The notes under the pieces are model-generated. The model was not told where the DNA came from and did no database searches. It was given only the letters and a program-made list of their open reading frames with translations. Source: Acidicapsa acidisoli (GTDB lineage Bacteria; Acidobacteriota; Terriglobia; Terriglobales; Acidobacteriaceae). Taken from it: DNA of 64,000 bases. The DNA lies in contig NZ_JAGSYI010000001.1 of the NCBI RefSeq assembly GCF_025685625.1, positions 1,488,001 to 1,552,000 of the forward strand, in the 5' to 3' direction. Both the position numbers and the translations under genes were made by a program. This document shows, one piece after another, positions 1 to 8,792 of the stretch; position 1 is the stretch's first letter; the number at the start of each line of letters is the position of its first letter.

Positions 1-200
1 AGGAGGCGATACGGTCCAGGGATGTGGTCGTCGGGATGAGCTACCAGATGGTGTTGATAAGCTTTGGCGAGCCGGACCAGAAAAAAGTAGATGATTCGAC
101 GGATGATAGCCTGCACGAGACTTGGTACTACCTGAAGGACGGGCACCGCTGGGTGGTGAAGTTCGTGAATGGGAAAGTGGGAAAGGTGCAGGTCTTCTAA
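1..200 (+). CDS. C-terminal end of a BamE/SmpA-like protein (5' end outside window)
   Basis: An open frame enters from the left edge (codons in phase from base 3) and stops with TAA at 198-200, giving 65 visible residues. The visible part contains VGMSYQMVLISFGEPD followed by a WYYLKDG strand and ends VVKFVNGKVGKVQVF. The G-M-x(2)-x-V...G-x-P pattern followed by aromatic beta strands is typical of the SmpA/OmlA/BamE fold, used in outer-membrane assembly lipoproteins and other small periplasmic proteins. The signal peptide or lipobox that would fix its location is not in the window. A similar C-terminal module occurs in the gene at 3226-3963. The role is inferred from fold only. Confidence 0.6.
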   Translation, partial: EAIRSRDVVVGMSYQMVLISFGEPDQKKVDDSTDDSLHETWYYLKDGHRWVVKFVNGKVGKVQVF

Positions 201-259
201 GGGCTGGCATCTGTGGTTCTGGCCTCAGTTGAGAGGCATGGGTCGGATACGATAGTCGG

Positions 260-1444
260 ATGGAAGAATTCACTCGAATCAGGCGTCTGCCTCCCTATGT
301 TTTCAACATCACCGGGGAGATGAAAGTCGCGGCGCGGCGGCGTGGCGAGGACATTATCGACTTCGGGATGGGGAATCCCGACGGGGCGACGCCGAAGCAC
401 ATTGTGGACAAGATGATCGAGGCGGCGCAGAAGCCGGTGACGCATCGTTACTCGGTATCGAAGGGGCTGCCGCGTCTGCGCAAGGCGATTGCGAACTGGT
501 ATAAGACGCGCTACGACGTCGATCTGGACCCGGTGTCAGAGGCCATTGTGACCATCGGGTCAAAAGAGGGCATCTCGCATCTTTGCCTGGCGATTTTGGA
601 CTCGAACGACACGGTTGTGGTGCCGAACCCAAGTTATCCGATTCACATCTACGGGCCGGCGATCGCAGGTGCTCACGTGGTCAGCGTGCCGGTACACAAT
701 CAGGATCAGTTTCTGGCGGAGCTGGAGAATCTGATTCCGCGCATGATGCCGCGCCCCAAGGCGCTGATTGTGAACTTCCCTTCCAATCCGACGACCGAGT
801 GCGTGGAGTTGCCCTTTCTGGCTCGCCTGGTGGATCTCGCGCGGGAGTTTGGTTTTTACCTGATTCACGACTTGGCCTATGCGGATATTGCCTTTGACGG
901 CTACAAGCCGCCGTCTGTGATGCAGGTTCCGGGCGCGAAGGATGTTGCTGTCGAGTTCTTTACGCTTTCGAAGAGCTACAACATGCCGGGATGGCGCGTG
1001 GGCTTCATGGTGGGCAATCCGAAACTGGTTGCTGCGCTTGGGCGGCTGAAGAGCTACTTCGACTACGGGACATTTACCCCGATTCAGGTGGCTTCGATTC
1101 TGGCGCTGGAGGGTCCACAGGGCTGCGTCGCGGAGATTTGCGGGATCTATCGCAAACGGCGCGACGTGCTGGTGGAGGGTCTGAATCGGGCTGGCTGGGC
1201 GGTGGCGCTACCTAAGGCAACGATGTTCGTCTGGGCGCGGATTCCTGAGCAGTTTCGAGCGCTGGGGTCGCTGGAGTTCAGTAAGCAACTTTTGACGGAT
1301 GCCAAGGTTGCAGTGAGTCCCGGGATTGGCTTTGGCGACTACGGCGACGGGCATGTGCGTTTTTCGCTGATCGAGAACGAGGAGCGTACACGGCAGGCGC
1401 TGCGGGGCATCAAGATGATGTTGGCCGGGAAGGTCTTCGCCTGA
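260..1444 (+). CDS. alaC: Alanine transaminase AlaC (class I/II aminotransferase)
   Basis: A 394-residue PLP-dependent aminotransferase, expected to make L-alanine from pyruvate and glutamate in the cytosol. The sequence follows Escherichia coli AlaC (YfdZ) nearly block by block: [15 protein letters not shown] at the start, [12 protein letters not shown] at about 35-45, [12 protein letters not shown] at 121-132, FPSNPTT at 173-179, HDLAYADI at 203-210, and the Schiff-base lysine K238 in [16 protein letters not shown]. It ends with [21 protein letters not shown], as expected. The length matches the family (about 400). It starts with ATG and has no obvious operon partner: the next gene is convergent, 9 bp away. 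LL-diaminopimelate aminotransferase is the closest alternative, but the N-terminal block favours AlaC. Confidence 0.95.
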   Translation: MEEFTRIRRLPPYVFNITGEMKVAARRRGEDIIDFGMGNPDGATPKHIVDKMIEAAQKPVTHRYSVSKGLPRLRKAIANWYKTRYDVDLDPVSEAIVTIGSKEGISHLCLAILDSNDTVVVPNPSYPIHIYGPAIAGAHVVSVPVHNQDQFLAELENLIPRMMPRPKALIVNFPSNPTTECVELPFLARLVDLAREFGFYLIHDLAYADIAFDGYKPPSVMQVPGAKDVAVEFFTLSKSYNMPGWRVGFMVGNPKLVAALGRLKSYFDYGTFTPIQVASILALEGPQGCVAEICGIYRKRRDVLVEGLNRAGWAVALPKATMFVWARIPEQFRALGSLEFSKQLLTDAKVAVSPGIGFGDYGDGHVRFSLIENEERTRQALRGIKMMLAGKVFA

Positions 1445-1453
1445 GTTTACGTC

Positions 1454-2974
1454 TTACTTTGTTGCACCATGGCGAGGAACGAGCAGCACGTACGGTACCA
1501 CGGCCTGCGAGAACTGATCTCGCAGCGACGGGTCGCTGAACGGCGGTGCATGGTCGCCCACAATGGCGATGACGGTAGGACGCGCCAAGTTAGTCATGGC
1601 CATATCGGCAACCGAATGATGTACGTTAGCGATGAGCTGATACCAGGAGCAGAGCGACGGTTGCTGCGCGAGGGACGGCGTGAAAGAGCAGGAAGCCGGT
1701 GATGTGAGCGGAGACGGCACACGCACGGGCAGGTGCGAATTCAGCGTGACCCAGTAGAGAAATTCGGGAGTTGGCGTGTGCTGTTCCAGCCGTCGTCCCA
1801 TCCACTCGGCAATGGCCGCATCGCAGATGCCCCAGAACGCGCCGTCGCAATTTGGCAGGTCTTCCTGATGGAACTTGTCGGTGAACCACATGTCCTGAAA
1901 TCCAATGGTTTTGTACCACTTCACCCGGTCGAACATCTCGCCCCACATCCCATGTATCGCGACGTTGTGATAGCCCATGGCGGCAAGCCGATCGGGAAGG
2001 CAACCTTGCAACTCCTGGGCGGAAGCTTTCATGAGACGAAATCCCATCGTGCTGCCGCAAAGCTCGCGGGCCTCGCCACCGAGCGTTGGTCCGAGAAACG
2101 GCACTGTCCCCTGTAGGACGTCGTATCGCGCCAGCAATCCTGGTTGTGCATAGGGTTCAACCAAGGCGTTCCTTACGGAGGAGTCCGTATCGATCCCCCA
2201 GGACTCGACGAGAATGAGGACGAGATTCGGCGGTTCTCCCTTGTTTTGCGCTGCAATGCTCTCAGCGGACTGCATAGCGAGAGTCGCGGCGTTGCGGATG
2301 GGGAGTCCGGATGGCGCCGGGAAGAGTTTTCTAAGAGCCAATCGAAAGACTGGAACACGGGAAAGGCTCAGTTTCGGAAAGTACCCAACGCGGATTTCCC
2401 CCCGTATTTCATGCCAGGCTTGGATATGACCGGGACGATCTCCCGGACTACGAAGCACCTCAATGGAATCGATGGACAAGCAGAGTACCGCAAAGGCTAG
2501 GAAGCACCCAGCCACTCTTGCGCGGTACTTCTTTGGGACCGTTGCGACGGGAGGTAACGCTGAGATTGTGGCCGCGAGAAGAGTCAGCAGGAGCACTACG
2601 GCTCCCGCAAACAGACGGGACGCTGAAAGCTGCCGGACTGCGCCGAGATTGGTGAAGATCTGGGAGATTGGAAGGAAATAGGTCTCGGATATTGCCCCGA
2701 TTAGATCAATCGCAACAGCCAACAGCAGCAGGAGAGGCGCAATGATTCGCGGCAGGAATAAGGCGAGCAAACCGACAGCGATATACTCCAGGCAAAACCA
2801 GCCATCCTGCGAGATTGCGAGCCACCTGCTAGCCACCCAGAAGGGGATATTGGCCAGCAATGCATAGAAGGTTACATAGAGAATCCAGCGGGCAACATCG
2901 GTCTGTTTCCATGCGCTCGATGACTTCACAGCCGGGTCGCCGGTGCCTGGCGGATTCTGTTGATAGATGCCCAC
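1454..2974 (-). CDS. Membrane-anchored sulfatase / phosphoethanolamine-transferase-like protein
   Basis: A 506-residue protein with hydrophobic segments at about 30-50, 62-80, 81-100, 120-142 and 153-170, then a soluble domain of the alkaline-phosphatase/sulfatase superfamily. That domain has LVLILVESWG (251-260; the first metal-binding strand), PTLGGEARELCG near 296-307 (the Thr here is a candidate nucleophile) and VGDHAPPF near the end (metal-binding Asp-His). This architecture is shared by LtaS-, OpgB- and EptA-type enzymes that move phospho-head groups onto envelope glycans or lipid A in the periplasm. The substrate cannot be read from sequence. The start is GTG, preceded by GAGAGGAA at a suitable distance. 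It is convergent with alaC. Confidence 0.75.
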   Translation of the reverse strand: MGIYQQNPPGTGDPAVKSSSAWKQTDVARWILYVTFYALLANIPFWVASRWLAISQDGWFCLEYIAVGLLALFLPRIIAPLLLLLAVAIDLIGAISETYFLPISQIFTNLGAVRQLSASRLFAGAVVLLLTLLAATISALPPVATVPKKYRARVAGCFLAFAVLCLSIDSIEVLRSPGDRPGHIQAWHEIRGEIRVGYFPKLSLSRVPVFRLALRKLFPAPSGLPIRNAATLAMQSAESIAAQNKGEPPNLVLILVESWGIDTDSSVRNALVEPYAQPGLLARYDVLQGTVPFLGPTLGGEARELCGSTMGFRLMKASAQELQGCLPDRLAAMGYHNVAIHGMWGEMFDRVKWYKTIGFQDMWFTDKFHQEDLPNCDGAFWGICDAAIAEWMGRRLEQHTPTPEFLYWVTLNSHLPVRVPSPLTSPASCSFTPSLAQQPSLCSWYQLIANVHHSVADMAMTNLARPTVIAIVGDHAPPFSDPSLRDQFSQAVVPYVLLVPRHGATK

Positions 2975-3225
2975 GTCTGCGTTCCTCTCTGGCGGAAAAT
3001 CGGAATCTGAAGTTCAAGCGACGCCACAGAGAGGCAACTCTGGCGAAGACAACTTTGCAGGGAAGTCGATGGGCCGTGTGGGATGCTGTCCAGAGAGTCA
3101 GTCTAGCGCAGTCGCCGGAGATTCATCGATGGCACTATCGGGGCAGGCGATTTTCGAGGCGACGGAATGAGCAGCCTCGAATGCGAGAACGTCATCCAAC
3201 TGGCAAGGATGTACAAGGAGATGGA

Positions 3226-3963
3226 ATGAAGTTGTGGCAAAAACTGGCATTACTGACGCTGGTGGTGGTGCTGATCGGTAGCGCGCGATTTTACTTTGTC
3301 TGGAAGTCCAGACAGAACCCTGGCGTGATGGCTACGCAAGGCGAAAAGGTGAAGCCGTTGACGCAGGATGAGTTGGCGGTGGTAACGGAGTATTACTTTG
3401 CCTCGTTCGATCAGGCCAAACGGTTGGAGGGAAAGCCGGTTTGGATCAAAGCCGGGTATTCGCTGCCTTACTACCCCTACGCAGGCGGACAGGTGCAGTT
3501 TGGACGGCGTGTCGGCGAATTGCCTGCGGCGGAGAAGCTTTCCATCTCAAAGCTGATCAAAGCTGTGGCTCCGGCAAAGGAAGATAACCGCGTTCCGCAT
3601 GGCACGCGTCAGTATTTTGCCGTATTTACGCTCGATGGGAATGCCGATGCGAAGCCGGGAACCTTTGCCGCTCCCATCGGTTATGTAGACGGCGCAAACG
3701 AGACGTTGTACTGCGACCAGCTTTTCTATTACGACGATCCCAGAACGATTTATGACAACTGGCCAAAGCCGGTCTGGGACGCGGTCGCCGCGCATGAGCC
3801 GAAGGTCGGGATGACTGAGAATCAGACGCGGATGGCGGTTGGGATTCTGATGGAGAGCAGTTCGCAAAGCCAGGGCGACCGGACGGTAACGTATCACGCG
3901 GGTCCCAAGACCTGGACTGTGACCTTCGCGAAGGGTGTTGCTACGCAGGTGAAGGCAGGATGA
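3226..3963 (+). CDS. Membrane-anchored protein with BamE-like C-terminal module
   Basis: A 245-residue protein of unknown function. The frame is open from 2860, but the real start is the ATG at 3226, where AAGGAG (about 3215-3220) lies 5-6 bases upstream and a signal anchor follows directly (LALLTLVVVLIGSARFYFVW, about 7-26). The middle part is Tyr-rich with no recognised motif. The last 60 residues (KVGMTENQTRMAVG ... KTWTVTFAKGVATQV) resemble the BamE/SmpA-type module of the gene cut by the left edge. The protein is probably held in the inner membrane with its bulk in the periplasm. A strong hairpin follows the stop. Confidence 0.65.
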   Translation: MKLWQKLALLTLVVVLIGSARFYFVWKSRQNPGVMATQGEKVKPLTQDELAVVTEYYFASFDQAKRLEGKPVWIKAGYSLPYYPYAGGQVQFGRRVGELPAAEKLSISKLIKAVAPAKEDNRVPHGTRQYFAVFTLDGNADAKPGTFAAPIGYVDGANETLYCDQLFYYDDPRTIYDNWPKPVWDAVAAHEPKVGMTENQTRMAVGILMESSSQSQGDRTVTYHAGPKTWTVTFAKGVATQVKAG

Positions 3964-3971
3964 TGGAGTTG

Positions 3972-3999
3972 GATCACGGCGCTATTTTGCGCCGTGATC
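3972..3999 (+). terminator. Hairpin terminator between convergent genes
   Basis: GATCACGGCGC (3972-3982) and its exact complement GCGCCGTGATC (3989-3999) form an 11-bp perfect stem with a TATTTT loop. Downstream on the plus strand is GCGGAATCTTTTTAG. It sits 8 bases after the stop of the BamE-like gene and just past the stop of the minus-strand HD gene, so it may serve both. Confidence 0.75.
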
Positions 4000-4011
4000 T
4001 GCGGAATCTTT

Positions 4012-4650
4012 TTAGGAGTTGGGGAAGGGTGAGTTGGCGATCAGGTCGCAGAAGTTGGGGCTCTTGTAGCCGGGGATGAAGCGTTCGCAGACGTCGGCTT
4101 TTACTGTGCCCCAGGTGGATCCGGGCTTGAAATCGAAGCCGCCGAAGAACGCCTTTACGATGCCTTCCTTGAAGTTTTTACGCGGGTACTCGGCAACAAT
4201 CTGTTCACGCAGAGCGGCGGGGAAGTTATCGAAGCCCTCGCCGAGCACATCGAGGCCGACGCCGCTGAAGAGCAGCGCGACTTCCGGCTGCATGTACTGC
4301 GTTACGCCAGGGGTGGTGTGCAGGGCGATCGCCTCCCATACGGTTTGGATCTGCGCTTCGGGAATGTTGTGCGCGGTGAGGAACTGGCGCGCGGCGTTGG
4401 CGCCATCCACTTCGAAGCGCTCTGTCGTGCTCTGGTACTTCTTGATGAGGCCGAGGTCATGGAAAGCGGCGGCGACGTAGAGCAGTTCCGCGTCAAAGCG
4501 CAGCTTTTGCTCGCGTCCCTGCTCGTGCGCAAATAGGTAGACGCGGTGAGAGTGGTTGTAGAGGAGTTCGGTGCTGTGCTCGCGCAGGATCTGAGTAGCT
4601 TCCTTTGCGAGTTTGGTGTCGGGAATGTGGGCGGAGGTGAGGATGGACAT
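4012..4650 (-). CDS. HD-domain hydrolase (cyanamide-hydratase-like)
   Basis: A 212-residue metal-dependent hydrolase of the HD superfamily. It shows an early His (NHSHRVYLFA), the HD pair in AAAFHDLGLI, and a later ALHTTPG helix, the normal spacing of HD ligands. The C-terminal part (FGGFDFKPGSTWGTVKADVCERFIPGY) resembles proteins often labelled cyanamide hydratase or HD-family hydrolase. The frame extends 20 codons upstream, but the chosen ATG has AAGGAG nine bases before it. It is divergent from a GlxA-type regulator across 146 bp, which makes it a likely target of that regulator. The natural substrate is unknown. Confidence 0.75.
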   Translation of the reverse strand: MSILTSAHIPDTKLAKEATQILREHSTELLYNHSHRVYLFAHEQGREQKLRFDAELLYVAAAFHDLGLIKKYQSTTERFEVDGANAARQFLTAHNIPEAQIQTVWEAIALHTTPGVTQYMQPEVALLFSGVGLDVLGEGFDNFPAALREQIVAEYPRKNFKEGIVKAFFGGFDFKPGSTWGTVKADVCERFIPGYKSPNFCDLIANSPFPNS

Positions 4651-4796
4651 GAGGATGGTCTCCTTGGATTTCGGAATGATTGGTTCCGGTTTCGTGCTTA
4701 CACTATCCACACTAGGACTCCTGGACTTTGGCCGCCACGACGCCGATACAGCAATTTAGGACACACATTTCTGCGCGCGGGTCTTAGCATGGAGTT
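4651..4796. promoter_or_regulatory. Divergent promoter region between HD hydrolase and GlxA-type regulator
   Basis: This 146-bp stretch separates two divergent start codons and should hold both promoters and any operator of the AraC-type regulator. I see no strong inverted repeat or convincing sigma-70 boxes. Confidence 0.35.
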
Positions 4797-5777
4797 ATGC
4801 GCAGGGTCGTTTTCACAGGGCCGCCGCCGGTGCAGATACTGGATGTTGCCGGGCCGCTGGAGGTGTTTGCCAGCGCGCCGGGATATGAGACTGTCCTCGG
4901 ATCGCCATCGGGTGGGAACGTTCTGGAGACCAATCGCGGAGTCTCGCTAACCGGCGCTGTTCCCCTCGGTGAGTTATCCGGACCGATTGACACGCTTGTG
5001 ATCGTAGGTGGGACGGGAGCTGAGTGCGGCAGCTACGACGCGAGCTTTCTCGCATGGATTGCCGACGCAGCCAAACGCTCTAGGCGCGTGGCGTCGATCT
5101 GTACCGGCGCCTTTATGCTCGCCGCCGCGGGATTGCTCGATGGCCGGAACGCTGTGACGCACTGGGCGTTCTGCGACCGCCTGACGCAAGAGTTTCCCCA
5201 GGTCCGCGTCAATCCTGATCCGATCTTTCTGCGCGACGGCCCGGTGTATACCTCGGCGGGAATTACCGCGGGAATCGATCTCTGCCTTGCTCTGGTCGAG
5301 GAGGACAACGGTCATGCGGTTGCGCTGGATGTGGCCCGCAGGCTGGTGATGTTTCTGGTGCGGCCGGGCGGACAGGCGCAGTTCAGTCACTCTCTGTCGC
5401 ACCAGGCGCTCACGTCGCAGCCGCTTCGTGAGTTGCAGGTATGGATATTGGAGCACCTGCGCGAAGATCTGACGGTGGAGCGGCTGGCTGATCGGATTGG
5501 CATGAGTGCGAGGCACTTTACGCGGGTTTGCCTGCGCGAGACAGGGATGAATCCGGGGCAGTTTGTAGATCGGATGCGTGTGGAGTCGGCGCAGAGGATG
5601 ATTAACAGCTCCGCGATGGGGCTGAAGGAGATTGCCGATGCCTGCGGATTTTTGAGCGCCGATGCAATGCGGCGCACCTTTCTTCGCGTGATTGGCATTA
5701 CGGCCGGGGAGTATGCCAGCCGGTTCACGCGGAACGGAAACGGAATCCGGGAATCCGAGACCGGTCAGAGCGTCTGA
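4797..5777 (+). CDS. GlxA-family AraC-type transcriptional regulator
   Basis: A 326-residue two-domain regulator. The N-terminal half is a DJ-1/PfpI-like domain: PPPVQILDVAGPLEVF at the start and the nucleophile-elbow cysteine in VASICTGAFMLAAAGLL near residue 103. The C-terminal 110 residues carry an AraC double helix-turn-helix with the usual signatures DLTVERLADRIGMSARHFTRVC and MGLKEIADACGFLSADAMRRTF. Such proteins sense small nitrogenous or aldehyde compounds and usually activate neighbouring genes. The divergent HD hydrolase is the obvious candidate target. The length matches the family. It stops 4 bases from the convergent methyltransferase gene. Confidence 0.88.
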   Translation: MRRVVFTGPPPVQILDVAGPLEVFASAPGYETVLGSPSGGNVLETNRGVSLTGAVPLGELSGPIDTLVIVGGTGAECGSYDASFLAWIADAAKRSRRVASICTGAFMLAAAGLLDGRNAVTHWAFCDRLTQEFPQVRVNPDPIFLRDGPVYTSAGITAGIDLCLALVEEDNGHAVALDVARRLVMFLVRPGGQAQFSHSLSHQALTSQPLRELQVWILEHLREDLTVERLADRIGMSARHFTRVCLRETGMNPGQFVDRMRVESAQRMINSSAMGLKEIADACGFLSADAMRRTFLRVIGITAGEYASRFTRNGNGIRESETGQSV

Positions 5778-5781
5778 AGGC

Positions 5782-6609
5782 TCAGTTTGTCGAAAGCCAC
5801 CAACCTTCGCCCGAACACCAGCAACTGCGATCTGGCGAGTTATTCCGATAGAGCGATTTGACTTTGTCCCAGTTGCGATTCCGAAATGCTTTGGCGAGCT
5901 TGTTGGCTGTGGAGTCGATTCTCGCTCCGACGCAGGGAACAAACTGCACCTGCATGAGAAAGCGAGCCGGGTAGGGCTCGTCGTCGTGCTTCGTGATCAG
6001 TAGCATCGCTCCAGCTCCCGCCGCTGGAGTGAGCGGAAACAACAACCGTCCGCCGGGATGGAGTGCGTCAAGCCATGCAGCTATTGGTTCCGTTGCGCCG
6101 GCATTCACATAGATTACGTCGCATGCCGGGAGCGGCTCTGTTGCGCCCGAGCGGCAATGAACACGCACATGCGAGAATACGGCGAGATTGGCGCTCGCGC
6201 GTTGCGCCAGTTCCGGCTCGATCTCATAGGCGTCCACCCGGCCGGTGTCGCCGACAAGCTTCGACAGAATGGTGGTGTAATAACCGCTTCCTGCTCCAAC
6301 GTGGACCACTTGGTCACCCTTCTTTACGCCGAGCGTATGGATGCAGTGGGCGTGGAGCGTAGGTTGGCCGTTGTTGAGCGGCGCCGGTGTTCCGAGCGAA
6401 ACCACGACATCCTGATATAAAAACGTGGGATCGCCGGAGGTGGTTTCGATGTAGCCGACGGCGGTGAATACCTTCCATGGCGGTGGGCCGACGAACTGCT
6501 CCCTTGGCGTCGAAGCAAAGGCTGCCTCCAGCTCGCTTCCTGGTGGTATGCCTGCGTTTGCAGTTACAAGGTGAGCGAAGAATCGCCGGACTTCGAGAAT
6601 ACGCTCCAT
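5782..6609 (-). CDS. PCMT-family SAM-dependent methyltransferase (divergent)
   Basis: A 275-residue class I methyltransferase of the protein-L-isoaspartate O-methyltransferase family. The SAM motif is VVHVGAGSGYYT (about 98-110), followed by the acidic YEIEPELA and VIYVNAGA strands. The N-terminal FASTPREQFVGPP matches the family's F.xVPRexFvp block. The usual catalytic TISxP block is replaced by GQPTLHAHC, so true L-isoaspartate repair is doubtful. The last 55 residues are outside the core fold and unusually rich in Asn, Trp and Ser. It starts 55 bp downstream of the TIR-propeller gene on the same strand, so the two may be cotranscribed. Confidence 0.75.
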   Translation of the reverse strand: MERILEVRRFFAHLVTANAGIPPGSELEAAFASTPREQFVGPPPWKVFTAVGYIETTSGDPTFLYQDVVVSLGTPAPLNNGQPTLHAHCIHTLGVKKGDQVVHVGAGSGYYTTILSKLVGDTGRVDAYEIEPELAQRASANLAVFSHVRVHCRSGATEPLPACDVIYVNAGATEPIAAWLDALHPGGRLLFPLTPAAGAGAMLLITKHDDEPYPARFLMQVQFVPCVGARIDSTANKLAKAFRNRNWDKVKSLYRNNSPDRSCWCSGEGWWLSTN

Positions 6610-6664
6610 AGTTGGTTTCTAAATCAGATGGCTTCTAAACCGCTGCTGAACTCATTGATTTGCG

Positions 6665-8662
6665 CTAGCGAATGCTCAGATCGACGCGGAAAACATCCGG
6701 TCCCTTCACGGCAAGCGCATGGAGGCTGTCTTTGCTGTCGAAGACAATCTGTCCTCCTTTGGCGATGCCATCATAGAGGTTTGCCTCCTGGTCATTTACC
6801 GAGAAGACCCAGCCGGAATCGTTTCGGGCGCAGTACGCCAGGTGCTGGCTGTCCGGGCTGAATACGGGGAAGATATTGGCCAGGTCTTTGTGTTCGCGGA
6901 TTTCTTTTCCGTCGAGGACTACGGTCCATTTGTCGCGCCGCTTGGCTCCGTACGCCAAGTGCTTGCTGTCTGGGCTGAAGAGAAGATAATTGACCGCGAG
7001 ATCGTCGTATGCAGTAGATTCCTGGCCGTCGCGTACCACGAACCATTGGCCGTTTTTCTGAATTCCCAGTGCCAGATGCTGACTGTCCGGACTGAAGACA
7101 GGGCCGCCTTTCAGCAGTGCATCGCAGGGCGAGTCTTTGATTCCGTCGCGGACAAGCATCCACTTACCATTGCTCTGCGCTCCATAAGCATAGTGGCGCC
7201 CATCGGGACTGAAGACGACTGGCCGCTTCATGATCAGGTCGAAGCGTTCTCCCTCTTGTTCGTCGATGACCACCGACCACTTGTTATCGAAGCGCGCACA
7301 GTAGGCGAACCGCCGGCTATCCGGAGAAAAGACGAAATAATCTCCCGCTAATGCATCGCGACGCGGGCCCTCGACTCCGTCTACCGTCACCGACCACTTG
7401 TCGCCGTTGCGGGTGCCATAAGCAAAGCGCCGGCTGTCCGGGCTGAAAGTGAAATCGGCGTCGAGAATTGCATCGTACTGGATGCTTTCTTCGCTATCGA
7501 CGATGACAGTCCACTTATTGTTGTTGTAAGCGCCGTAGGCCACCCGCTTGCTGTCGGGACTGAAGATCGCTCCGCCAGTGAGAAGGCCTTCGTTTTGCCG
7601 GCTCTCTTTCCCGTCGATGACGACAAGCCATTTGTTGTCCCTCTTCGCCAGATAGGTGTAACGGCGGCTATCGGGGCTGAAGGAGACGCAAGTGCCGGGG
7701 TCGCCAACATCGTCGTACCGCCCCACCTCGACGCCGTCGATGATGACGAACCACTTACTGTCTCTTTGCGCGGCGTAGGCCAGGCGCGAGTTATCGGGAC
7801 TAAAAGTGATCTTGATCTTGGCATTCTCGTACTCCGCGCTCAGCGTCCCGTTTACATTGACGCAGTACTTGGTCACAAATCCCAGGAAGCCGGTCTTCTT
7901 CTCGATGTATGCAATTCGCCGGTTATCGGGACTGACCGTAAGTGACTTTTCAACCCAATTGCCGTAGTCGATGCTGACAAGCCGTTGCTGCGATGCAATG
8001 AGTCGCCGGTCTGTGAATACGGGAACTGTGAATATGGGAGTCGGTACAAACGTGGGTTTCCCGATTGCGGGTTCGTTCTGAGTGTGCTGAGTAACAGGCG
8101 CACGTAGATTCGTTTCCGGCGCTGCCGGAGCATGTACCGGCTGCTCTGGCGGGACGAAGATCGATGGTGCTTTCGTGCCCTCTGGTTTCGCAGACCGATC
8201 CCGCGTGGAGACGGCCTGCAGATTTTCTACCAGCCGGCCGACGTCGTAGGTCCATCGAGTATCGCTCAACTCAATGGCCTGGCGTCTCGCGAGCCCCTTG
8301 AGCTGGGCTGGAAGCTCCTCGGTCCTGGGCATCTTCGCTCGCTCGACGAGCACAGGGATGACGCGAATCTTGCGGTCAAGCGCGGTCTGGATCTCAAGCC
8401 TGACAAAATCGAGATCGTCATCCAGGCGCGCCCGATGATGTTCGTCTTCAGCGGTTAGCCATCTGGGACCGATGACGGCGAGAACGATATCGCATTGACC
8501 AAGCGTGTCGTTGATGGCATCGACGAAATCGTCGCCGGGTTGGAGAGTATCCACGTCAATGAAGACAGACTCCCGCCCGAACTCCTGGTGCAGCCGGTCG
8601 TAGAGCCGCCCGGCATATCCTGGAGAATCTTCGCGACGATAACTGACGAATATCTTGGGCAT
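6665..8662 (-). CDS. TIR-domain protein with C-terminal ten-repeat beta-propeller
   Basis: A 665-residue cytosolic protein. Residues 1-150 form a TIR_2-type domain: KIFVSYRREDSPGYAGRLYD at the start, VFIDVDTLQPGDDF at 33-46, and DFVRLEIQTAL with Glu90, the position of the catalytic glutamate in bacterial NAD-cleaving TIRs. A Pro/Thr-rich linker (about 160-235) leads to at least ten repeats of about 42 residues with consensus FSPDSxRxAYxAxxxxKWxVVxDGxE; the eleventh is degenerate. The frame is open from 8782, but the TIR core begins at the ATG at 8662. No membrane segment or nuclease/protease effector is fused. The propeller is likely a sensing or docking module; defence or NAD signalling is inference. 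Confidence 0.85.
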   Translation of the reverse strand: MPKIFVSYRREDSPGYAGRLYDRLHQEFGRESVFIDVDTLQPGDDFVDAINDTLGQCDIVLAVIGPRWLTAEDEHHRARLDDDLDFVRLEIQTALDRKIRVIPVLVERAKMPRTEELPAQLKGLARRQAIELSDTRWTYDVGRLVENLQAVSTRDRSAKPEGTKAPSIFVPPEQPVHAPAAPETNLRAPVTQHTQNEPAIGKPTFVPTPIFTVPVFTDRRLIASQQRLVSIDYGNWVEKSLTVSPDNRRIAYIEKKTGFLGFVTKYCVNVNGTLSAEYENAKIKITFSPDNSRLAYAAQRDSKWFVIIDGVEVGRYDDVGDPGTCVSFSPDSRRYTYLAKRDNKWLVVIDGKESRQNEGLLTGGAIFSPDSKRVAYGAYNNNKWTVIVDSEESIQYDAILDADFTFSPDSRRFAYGTRNGDKWSVTVDGVEGPRRDALAGDYFVFSPDSRRFAYCARFDNKWSVVIDEQEGERFDLIMKRPVVFSPDGRHYAYGAQSNGKWMLVRDGIKDSPCDALLKGGPVFSPDSQHLALGIQKNGQWFVVRDGQESTAYDDLAVNYLLFSPDSKHLAYGAKRRDKWTVVLDGKEIREHKDLANIFPVFSPDSQHLAYCARNDSGWVFSVNDQEANLYDGIAKGGQIVFDSKDSLHALAVKGPDVFRVDLSIR

Positions 8663-8693
8663 CGTTTTGCGCGTCGGTCTGATGATAGCGCAG

Positions 8694-8707
8694 ATTTCGG
8701 CCGAAAT
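8694..8707. promoter_or_regulatory. Perfect 14-bp palindrome upstream of the TIR gene
   Basis: ATTTCGGCCGAAAT is fully self-complementary and lies 31 bases upstream of the TIR gene ATG, a usual position for a repressor operator. No regulator is known for it here. Confidence 0.35.
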
Positions 8708-8778
8708 TGCCGCAGCGCGCGGTGTTTGGCTATACGGCCCGTCAGGCAGGCAAGAGACGAGTGCGAATTTCCATAACT

Positions 8779-8792
8779 GCACAGAACTGTGC
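8779..8792. promoter_or_regulatory. Inverted repeat in the TIR / diguanylate cyclase intergenic region
   Basis: GCACAG-AA-CTGTGC is a perfect dyad 60 bases upstream of the diguanylate cyclase start and about 117 bases upstream of the TIR start. It may be an operator for either divergent promoter; this is inference from symmetry alone. Confidence 0.3.
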
